Below are positions 58,001 to 64,000 of a stretch of DNA of 64,000 nucleotides, piece by piece. Position numbers and translations under genes: made by a program. How positions within the stretch are numbered: the first letter of the stretch is position 1; every line of letters begins with the position of its first letter. Origin of the DNA: Vogesella sp. XCS3 (GTDB lineage: Bacteria > Pseudomonadota > Gammaproteobacteria > Burkholderiales > Chromobacteriaceae). The notes under the pieces are model-generated. The model had not been told where the DNA came from. It made no database searches and was given only the letters and a program-made list of their open reading frames with translations. Location of the stretch: the NCBI RefSeq assembly GCF_020616155.1, contig NZ_CP085530.1:1735501-1799500 (forward strand), in the 5' to 3' direction.

Positions 58001-61000
58001 TGGCTGCCGCTACCCAGTGCGGTAGGCAGCGTGTAGCTCCACGCCCCGCTACCGTTGGCCGTGGCGGTACCGACGGCGTTGCCATCCACGTAGATAGTCA
58101 CCGTGCTACCGGCCTCGGCGCTGCCTTGCACAGTGGGGGTGGTCTGGTTGGTGATGCCGTCACTGGCGCTACTGCCGCTGTCGCTACCGGCACTCAGGCC
58201 GCTGATGGCCGGTGCGCTCGGCGCGGTGGTGTCGATGGTGACGCTGTAGGCGCTGGATTGGGCGCTGACGTTGCCGCTGCTGTCGGTGCTGGTGGCGCGC
58301 AGGCTGTGGCTGCCGCTACCCAGTGCGGTAGGCAGCGTGTAGCTCCACGCCCCGCTACCGTTGGCCGTGGCGGTACCGACGGCGTTGCCATCCACGTAGA
58401 TCGTGACGGTGCTACCCGCTTCGGCGCTGCCTTGCACGGTGGGGGTGGTCTGGTTGGTGATGCCGTCGCTGGCGCTACTGCCGCTGTCGCTACCGGCACT
58501 CAGGCCGCTGATGGCCGGTGCGCTCGGCGCGGTGGTGTCGATGGTGACGCTGTAGGCGCTGGATTGGGCGCTGACGTTGCCGCTGCTGTCGGTGCTGGTG
58601 GCGCGCAGGCTGTGGCTGCCGCTACTCAGCGCCGTAGGCAGCGTGTAGCTCCAGGCCCCGCTACCGTTGGCCGTGGCGGTACCGACGGCATTGCCATCCA
58701 CGTAGATCGTGACGGTGCTACCCGCTTCGGCGCTGCCTTGCACGGTGGGGGTGGTCTGGTTGGTGATGCCGTCGCTGGCGCTACTGCCGCTGTCGCTACC
58801 GGCACTCAGGCCGCTGATGGCCGGTGCGCTCGGCGCGGTGGTGTCGATGGTGACGCTGTAGGCGCTGGATTGGGCGCTGACGTTGCCGCTGCTGTCGGTG
58901 CTGGTGGCGCGCAGGCTGTGGCTGCCGCTACCCAGTGCGGTAGGCAGCGTGTAGCTCCACGCCCCGCTACCGTTGGCCGTGGCGGTACCGACGGCGTTGC
59001 CATCCACGTAGATAGTCACCGTGCTACCGGCCTCGGCGCTGCCTTGCACGGTGGGGGTGGTCTGGTTGGTGATGCCGTCGCTGGCGCTACTGCCGCTGTC
59101 GCTACCGGCACTCAGGCCGCTGATGGCCGGTGCGCTCGGCGCAGTGGTGTCGATGGTGACGCTGTAGGCGCTGGATTGGGCGCTGACGTTGCCGCTGCTG
59201 TCGGTGCTGGTGGCGCGCAGGCTGTGGCTGCCGCTACCCAGTGCGGTAGGCAGCGTGTAGCTCCACGCCCCGCTACCGTTGGCCGTGGCGGTACCGACGG
59301 CGTTGCCATCCACGTAGATAGTCACCGTGCTACCGGCCTCGGCGCTGCCTTGCACAGTGGGGGTGGTCTGGTTGGTGATGCCGTCACTGGCGCTACTGCC
59401 GCTGTCGCTACCGGCACTCAGGCCGCTGATGGCCGGTGCGCTCGGCGCGGTGGTGTCGATGGTGACGCTGTAGGCGCTGGATTGGGCGCTGACGTTGCCG
59501 CTGCTGTCGGTGCTGGTGGCGCGCAGGCTGTGGCTGCCGCTACCCAGTGCGGTAGGCAGCGTGTAGCTCCACGCCCCGCTACCGTTGGCCGTGGCGGTAC
59601 CGACGGCGTTGCCATCCACGTAGATCGTGACGGTGCTACCCGCTTCGGCGCTGCCTTGCACGGTGGGGGTGGTCTGGTTGGTGATGCCGTCGCTGGCGCT
59701 ACTGCCGCTGTCGCTACCGGCACTCAGGCCGCTGATGGCCGGTGCGCTCGGCGCGGTGGTGTCGATGGTGACGCTGTAGGCGCTGGATTGGGCGCTGACG
59801 TTGCCGCTGCTGTCGGTGCTGGTGGCACGCAGGCTGTGGCTGCCGCTACCCAGTGCGCTAGGCAGCGTGTAGCTCCACGCCCCGCTACCGTTGGCCGTGG
59901 CGGTGCCAACGGCGTTGCCATCCACGTAGATAGTCACCGTGCTACCGGCCTCGGCGCTGCCTTGCACGGTAGGGGTGGTCTGGTTGGTGATGCCGTCACT
60001 GGCGCTGCTGCCGCTGTCGCTACCGGCACTCAGGCCGCTGATGGCCGGGGCGGTCGGCGCGGTGGTGTCGATGGTGACGCTGTAGGCGCTGGATTGGGCG
60101 CTGTTGACACTGCCAACGGCTGCCCGCACCGTAATGGCGTGGCTACCGCTGGCTAGCGCTGAAGGGATATTGAAGCTCCACGCCCCCAGCCCGCTGGCAG
60201 TTGTCGTACCTGCGGCGTTGCCATCGATATAAACGGTGACAGTACTGCCTGCTTGCGCACTGCCGGTTACCGTTGGCGTAGCGTTGCTGGTCTGGCCATC
60301 GCTATTGCTAGATCCCGTATCGGTAGCTGTCGTCAAACCCGCAATGGTAGGCGTAGGCAGCTGCATGGTGACGGAGCGCGTAGCAATACTACTGCTGACA
60401 GCACCATCGTTGACGCTAAAGCTGATGGTGCGATTGGTCGTATTGGGGGTAATGGCTGTGTCGGTATAACTGACGGCACGCAAAGCAGCCTGCCATTGCG
60501 CCAGGGTTGCGCTAGCACCGGCAGAGGTCAGCGTGAGCACACCGGTGCCAGCATTGTAGCTGGCGCTGATATTGCCAAAAGTGCTGCTATTGGTGTTCGA
60601 AAAGGCCAGTACATCCTCGCCGGCCTGAAAGCTGCCGCTTACCGAAACGGTTGCGCTGGCCAATGTAGCACTATCGCGGTCGGATAAGGTCACGCCACTA
60701 TCCACCACAATTGCGCCCCCCCCCAAGACGAAGCTGGCACTGCCACCAGACCCGGTCACGACAGGTGTTTGCGCTATTGCGGTAAGCGTGATGGTTCGCG
60801 TCACCTGGGCGCTGTCTTTGCTACCGTCACTCACCACCACGCTGACGGTGCGGCTGGCTGTTACCGGCGTAATGGCGGTATCGGTATACGTGACTGCGCG
60901 CAATGCTGCCTGCCACTGCGCCAGAGTAGCCGTCGCCCCGCTAGAGGTAAGCGTTAGCACACCTGTGGCACTGTTATAACTTGCCGCGATATTGCCATAC

Positions 61001-64000
61001 GTAGTGGCATTGGTATTACTGAATGCCAGGACATCTTCGGCACTCTGGAAGTTGGCCGCAATGCTTACCCTGGCCGTAGATAGCGTGGTGGAATCCAGGT
61101 CACTCAACACCAGCCCAGCATCGATGGCTACCGCTGTGGAGGCCGTATTATCGCCAGACACAAACGCGGCACTGCCACCACTGGCAGTAACAACGGGGGT
61201 CTGGTCGGTGGCGGCTACCGTTACAGTGCGGGTCACTGCCGCACTGGTTTTGCTACCGTCGTTTAGGGTAAAGCTGATGGTACGCGTAGCCGTATTGGGG
61301 GTGACGGCACTATTGCCATAAGTCACGGCCTGCAAGGCTGCACGCCACTGCGCCAGCGTAGCGGTAGCACCACTGGAGCTCAGCGTCAGTACACCTGTAG
61401 CAGCGTTATAACTGGCGCTGATGTTGCCAAAGGCCGACGCACTGGTATTACTGAAGGCCAAACTATCCTGCGCACTCTGGAAGTTCCCGCTGATACTGAC
61501 TTGCGCACTGCTGAAAGCACTACTGTCCAGGTCGGCTACCGTCAGGCCACTATCGACCACCACTGGCGTAGAGGCTGCATTGTCAGCAGCTGTAAAGGCC
61601 GCACTGCCAGCCGAGGCGGTGAGTATCGGCGTCTGTGCCGTGGCAGTTACCGAGATGCTGCGAGTAACCACCGTACTGCTATTACTGCCGTCATTGATTT
61701 GCAGGCTGATGGTGCGCGTGGCTGTATTGGGGGAAATCGCGGTGCTGGTATAGGTTACCGCCCGCAAAGCGGCCTGCCACTGCGCCAGGGTAGCGGTAGC
61801 ACCACTCGATGTCAGGGTCAGTACACCGGTCGCCGCGTTGTAGCTACCCGTGATATTGCCCATGGTGCTGCCATTATTGGTATACGCCAAGACATCCTGG
61901 CCACTCTGGAAGTTACCGGTGATGGCGACGGTACCACTGGCGATCGTCGGGCTGGCGGGGTCGGCCACCGTGATGGCGCTATCGACAGCAATTGGTGTGG
62001 AGCTGGTATTGTCACCCGAAACAAATGCCGCGCTACCACCGCTCAGGCCAATCGACGGCCCGGCCGCGAGCACATTCACGGTAGCAGCCAGCGACACGAT
62101 ACTTGTGTCTGCCCCGCCATTGGCCGTGCCGCCATTGTCCTTGATGCTGCCCAGGGTGATAACGCGGTTACCCGCCGTGGGGCTGGCACTACTGTCGCGG
62201 TAGGTCATGCCGTTGACGATGCCGGCGATTGTGCTGGTAGACAAACCCGCCCCGCTCACCAGCGTGACTGTCGCGGTACTACCCGACACCGATACGCTAA
62301 CGCTCACCCCGTTACCGACAGTGGTCACACTGTTACCATGGGTCAGTGCCACATTGCTGCCATCAATAGCCAGAATTTCACTGCTGCCATCTGCCAGGCC
62401 CGTTACAGTGAAAACCAGCTGGCTGATACTCTGCGATGATTCAACCGTGGAAAAACTGGCACTAGCAAACAGCGATACGGCAGCCCCGCCAGCACTCAAG
62501 GTAGGGGTGCTGCCAGTGGCGGTGCCTGTGGGCGCATCATTCACCGCAGCCAGTGCCACGCTGACATTACTGGAACCCGTCCCCCCACGGCCGTCGTTCA
62601 GGCTGATATTGATGGTTCGCGTTGCCGTAACCGGGTCGGTGGTGCTGCTGTTCTGGTAAGTCAGTGCCGCCACCAGCGTGGACATGCGTGCTGCCGTGGC
62701 GTTGCTATTGAGCGTGACGATAAGATTATGGCCACCGCTACCGTCACCGTTGGCCGCAATCACGCCCACGGCAACACCTCCTACCGATACCGTACTGCCC
62801 ACGCTGGTACCACTGCTGAGCGACACCGTCCCCCCGGTACTGATACCCAGCACATCCTGCCCGCTCTGGCCATTAGCCGTGATGCTGACCGTCAGGCTGC
62901 CGCCGTTGAAATTACTGGTATCACCATCGCTTATGCTGACCGCGCTACCGGTATCCAGCAGCACTGCACTGCCCTTTTCGGTAAAGGTCGTGCTATCCCC
63001 GGCCAGGTTGCTCAGCACAGGCGCGGCATTGGCCGTAAGCGTGACGGTTTTTGTCACCACGGCGCTGCTGTTAGTACCATCATTAATCGCAAAGCTGATG
63101 GTACGGCCGCCGGTATTGGGGCTCAGGGCGCTGTCCTGATACGTTACCGCCCGTAGCGCCGCCTGCCATTGCGCCAGCGTCGCGCTGCCGCCACTGGAGG
63201 TAAGGGTGAGCACCCCGGTGCCACTGTTATAGCTGGCGGCAATATTGCCGTAGGTCGTGCTATTGGTATTACTGAACGCCAGTACATCCTCGGCGCTCTG
63301 GAAGTTGCCGGTAATGGACACCGTGGCACTGGCCTGGGTACCACTGTCCGAGTCAGTAAGCGTGATACCGCTATCCACTACCACCGCTGCACCGGAACCG
63401 GCACTAAATGCGCTGGCACCGCCCGAGCTGGTCAAGGTTGGTGCATTAAAATTAGCATTGATCTGGCCAATACTAATCATGTAGTTAATAGTATAACCAC
63501 CATCAGCCATGACGCGGAATGAATCAATACCGCGAAAGGCCGAATTAGCCGTTACATCAAACGTAACAACGCTGCTGTTATCGACGAGTGTATCTGTCAC
63601 ATACTGGGTCAGAATTGCACCGTTTACTGCTGTAGCACCAACATACCCTACCAATTGCACGTTACCACCACTGCCCGAACCACTATGACCAGACAGCGCT
63701 ACTGCGATGCTACCCAAGGTAAAGCGGCTATTATCATTAGATTTCACCGCCATGTATGAAATAAGCAGAGTGCCGTCGCTATAGCCATTCACCAGTATCT
63801 TGTTAACCGTACCAGGATCACCCACGATAACTACTTGATTACCATTACTGGAGGAAGCCAATTGCAGAGTAAAATCCCAGCCCTGCAGGTTGCCAGTATT
63901 AATAACATTACCTGACGGGTTATAACTATTGCCATTTGAGGTGATGAAATCGGTCGTACCTGTTACTGGCCGGGCTAACAGCGCATCGTAAGCCAGCGCC
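55066..64000 (-). CDS. Giant Ig-repeat adhesin-type surface protein, 5' end beyond window
   Basis: At least 2,977 codons; the frame stays open through the right edge, so the N-terminus is missing (a TTG at 63861 is only an internal codon). From the N side: an unknown beta-rich domain, then about seven 115-150 residue cadherin/Ig-like repeats (five of one type with SAAFVSGDN-like openings and TATLAQWQAALRAVTYT), one divergent Ig-like unit, thirteen nearly identical 102-residue Ig-like units, another Ig-like unit (about PTATVVLLDANPSSNSALRY), and a putative Ig domain with WVRFDPVSGQFSGQLPAGF. It lacks RTX nonapeptides and a classical sorting signal. Ala/Ser/Thr/Gly/Asp-rich, low in Cys and Lys, as usual for secreted adhesins. 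It is upstream of an OMF/adaptor cluster. Confidence 0.9.
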   Translation of the reverse strand, partial: ALAYDALLARPVTGTTDFITSNGNSYNPSGNVINTGNLQGWDFTLQLASSSNGNQVVIVGDPGTVNKILVNGYSDGTLLISYMAVKSNDNSRFTLGSIAVALSGHSGSGSGGNVQLVGYVGATAVNGAILTQYVTDTLVDNSSVVTFDVTANSAFRGIDSFRVMADGGYTINYMISIGQINANFNAPTLTSSGGASAFSAGSGAAVVVDSGITLTDSDSGTQASATVSITGNFQSAEDVLAFSNTNSTTYGNIAASYNSGTGVLTLTSSGGSATLAQWQAALRAVTYQDSALSPNTGGRTISFAINDGTNSSAVVTKTVTLTANAAPVLSNLAGDSTTFTEKGSAVLLDTGSAVSISDGDTSNFNGGSLTVSITANGQSGQDVLGISTGGTVSLSSGTSVGSTVSVGGVAVGVIAANGDGSGGHNLIVTLNSNATAARMSTLVAALTYQNSSTTDPVTATRTINISLNDGRGGTGSSNVSVALAAVNDAPTGTATGSTPTLSAGGAAVSLFASASFSTVESSQSISQLVFTVTGLADGSSEILAIDGSNVALTHGNSVTTVGNGVSVSVSVSGSTATVTLVSGAGLSTSTIAGIVNGMTYRDSSASPTAGNRVITLGSIKDNGGTANGGADTSIVSLAATVNVLAAGPSIGLSGGSAAFVSGDNTSSTPIAVDSAITVADPASPTIASGTVAITGNFQSGQDVLAYTNNGSTMGNITGSYNAATGVLTLTSSGATATLAQWQAALRAVTYTSTAISPNTATRTISLQINDGSNSSTVVTRSISVTATAQTPILTASAGSAAFTAADNAASTPVVVDSGLTVADLDSSAFSSAQVSISGNFQSAQDSLAFSNTSASAFGNISASYNAATGVLTLSSSGATATLAQWRAALQAVTYGNSAVTPNTATRTISFTLNDGSKTSAAVTRTVTVAATDQTPVVTASGGSAAFVSGDNTASTAVAIDAGLVLSDLDSTTLSTARVSIAANFQSAEDVLAFSNTNATTYGNIAASYNSATGVLTLTSSGATATLAQWQAALRAVTYTDTAITPVTASRTVSVVVSDGSKDSAQVTRTITLTAIAQTPVVTGSGGSASFVLGGGAIVVDSGVTLSDRDSATLASATVSVSGSFQAGEDVLAFSNTNSSTFGNISASYNAGTGVLTLTSAGASATLAQWQAALRAVSYTDTAITPNTTNRTISFSVNDGAVSSSIATRSVTMQLPTPTIAGLTTATDTGSSNSDGQTSNATPTVTGSAQAGSTVTVYIDGNAAGTTTASGLGAWSFNIPSALASGSHAITVRAAVGSVNSAQSSAYSVTIDTTAPTAPAISGLSAGSDSGSSASDGITNQTTPTVQGSAEAGSTVTIYVDGNAVGTATANGSGAWSYTLPSALGSGSHSLRATSTDSSGNVSAQSSAYSVTIDTTAPSAPAISGLSAGSDSGSSASDGITNQTTPTVQGSAEAGSTVTIYVDGNAVGTATANGSGAWSYTLPTALGSGSHSLRATSTDSSGNVSAQSSAYSVTIDTTAPSAPAISGLSAGSDSGSSASDGITNQTTPTVQGSAEAGSTVTIYVDGNAVGTATANGSGAWSYTLPTALGSGSHSLRATSTDSSGNVSAQSSAYSVTIDTTAPSAPAISGLSAGSDSGSSASDGITNQTTPTVQGSAEAGSTVTIYVDGNAVGTATANGSGAWSYTLPTALGSGSHSLRATSTDSSGNVSAQSSAYSVTIDTTAPSAPAISGLSAGSDSGSSASDGITNQTTPTVQGSAEAGSTVTIYVDGNAVGTATANGSGAWSYTLPTALSSGSHSLRATSTDSSGNVSAQSSAYSVTIDTTAPSAPAISGLSAGSDSGSSASDGITNQTTPTVQGSAEAGSTVTIYVDGNAVGTATANGSGAWSYTLPTALGSGSHSLRATSTDSSGNVSAQSSAYSVTIDTTAPSAPAISGLSAGSDSGSSASDGITNQTTPTVQGSAEAGSTVTIYVDGNAVGTATANGSGAWSYTLPTALGSGSHSLRATSTDSSGNVSAQSSAYSVTIDTTAPSAPAISGLSAGSDSGSSASDGITNQTTPTVQGSAEAGSTVTIYVDGNAVGTATANGSGAWSYTLPTALGSGSHSLRATSTDSSGNVSAQSSAYSVTIDTTAPSAPAISGLSAGSDSGSSASDGITNQTTPTVQGSAEAGSTVTIYVDGNAVGTATANGSGAWSYTLPTALGSGSHSLRATSTDSSGNVSAQSSAYSVTIDTTAPSAPAISGLSAGSDSGSSASDGITNQTTPTVQGSAEAGSTVTIYVDGNAVGTATANGSGAWSYTLPTALGSGSHSLRATSTDSSGNVSAQSSAYSVTIDTTAPSAPAISGLSAGSDSGSSASDGITNQTTPTVQGSAEAGSTVTIYVDGNAVGTATANGSGAWSYTLPTALGSGSHSLRATSTDSSGNVSAQSSAYSVTIDTTAPTAPAISGLSAGSDSGSSASDGITNQTTPTVQGSAEAGSTVTIYVDGNAVGTATANGSGAWSYTLPTALGSGSHSLRATSTDSSGNVSAQSSAYSVTIDTTAPSAPAISGLSAGSDSGSSASDGITNQTTPTVQGSAEAGSTVTIYVDGNAVGTATANGSGAWSYTLPTALSSGSHSLRATSTDSSGNVSAQSSAYSVTIDTTAPTATVVLLDANPSSNSALRYQIIFAEEVEDIPLSAFSLAGEASGVLAGVQRLDGKTYLVSVANAAGSGDLLLRIDGNSVRDKAGNAVAGTVSGRYTLLPVVVAPDDLPPVVSSDPAPVQESVASSQTVVLASVSDSDAASRASLPLYGSEALGLPQTLVASTGVQVIAVEVNERQAQAIEVRIAQVTQSIALQQSFSFTLPQGTFSVRSGSSLSLEARQSNGQPLPAWVRFDPVSGQFSGQLPAGFTRPLDIVVTVRDSQGNQGVARIKLDPGGNGNTGEAPAQRSATSPVSRARPDAAPDGKPALVEQLAQQGSKGFGQAVNALLHAAAKVVTREG
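56092..60070 (-). repeat. Tandem array of 13 x 306-bp units (102-aa Ig-like repeats)
   Basis: Thirteen units of exactly 306 bp, each starting near PAISGLSAGSDSGSS and holding GSTVTIYVDGNAVGTATANG. Units differ by a few silent and conservative changes that recur in mosaic order. The three units at about 57600-58500 match those at about 58824-59724 marker for marker, shifted by 1224 bp (4 units), showing a recent block duplication. Unit 1 (low-coordinate end) and unit 9 share another rare variant. Confidence 0.95.

Noticed and set aside
56092..60070. The regular 306-bp array as a CRISPR or satellite DNA
   Set aside because: There are no short spacers; the units are coding, in frame and encode Ig-like domains.
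56017..60156. A 1379-codon open frame on the plus strand opposite the adhesin repeats
   Set aside because: The repeat unit is 306 bp, a multiple of three, so the lack of stops in one antisense frame repeats in every unit. The translation is a low-complexity Ala/Gly/Val repeat with no ribosome site or known fold.

Overview
The window reads as a stretch of a GC-rich betaproteobacterial chromosome, most likely Neisseriales / Chromobacteriaceae (Vogesella-, Aquitalea- or Chromobacterium-like). This is inferred from gene content and order: ccoNOQP-ccoG-fixH, and mdh / GntR / sdhCDAB-sdhE-gltA-sucAB-lpdA-sucCD as one block. No rRNA or tRNA gene is visible, so the placement rests on protein families alone.

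Layout. 1-2351: two aminopeptidases (pepN, cut by the window edge, and an M61 enzyme). 2429-8468: an FNR-type promoter followed by the cbb3 oxidase genes ccoNOQP, then ccoG, fixH and a small lipoprotein gene. 8516-11498: an MFS exporter divergent from an SgrR-like regulator. 11696-15412: an FMN hydroxy-acid oxidase, a ClpP-fold exported protein, and tryptophanase with a recognisable TnaC leader peptide too short for routine ORF calling. 15736-21715: POT peptide transporter, pseudouridine synthase, GNAT, thioesterase, ABC exporter, SprA-related putative metalloprotease, YciI-like protein. 21755-24594: Zn/Cd/Pb P-type ATPase with an (His-Asp)n tail, divergent from a MerR/CadR regulator across a classical 19-bp-spacer promoter. 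24635-24892: a probable unannotated structured RNA on the minus strand. 24970-26707: LysR regulator plus a periplasmic binding protein. 26778-41787: an 11-gene TCA-cycle cluster with a divergent GntR regulator and mdh. 41893-44569: prfB (with its programmed +1 frameshift) and lysS. 44629-46876: a small accessory spot with an IS5-family element and a REP pair. 46877-48730: a membrane protein and a diguanylate cyclase. 49239-64000: a secretion-like cluster with a giant repetitive adhesin-type protein running off the right edge.

Two things stand out. First, a 13-bp word, AAGGTTGGCCGCA, occurs 12 times exactly, every time between genes, and twice as inverted pairs that form terminator hairpins after gltA and prfB. 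That is the layout of neisserial DNA uptake sequences, but the word lacks the CTG core I know from those dialects. Second, the right end encodes a giant Ig-repeat protein next to a TolC-like lipoprotein, two adaptor proteins and a fusion of a PqqD-like domain, an M50 site-2 protease and an HlyD-like adaptor, with no ABC ATPase or RND pump in view. This looks like a non-canonical export route for the giant protein.

Physiologically the window combines respiration at low oxygen (cbb3), the oxidative TCA cycle, tryptophan/peptide catabolism (tnaA beside a POT transporter), metal efflux and surface adhesion or biofilm (diguanylate cyclase beside the adhesin cluster).
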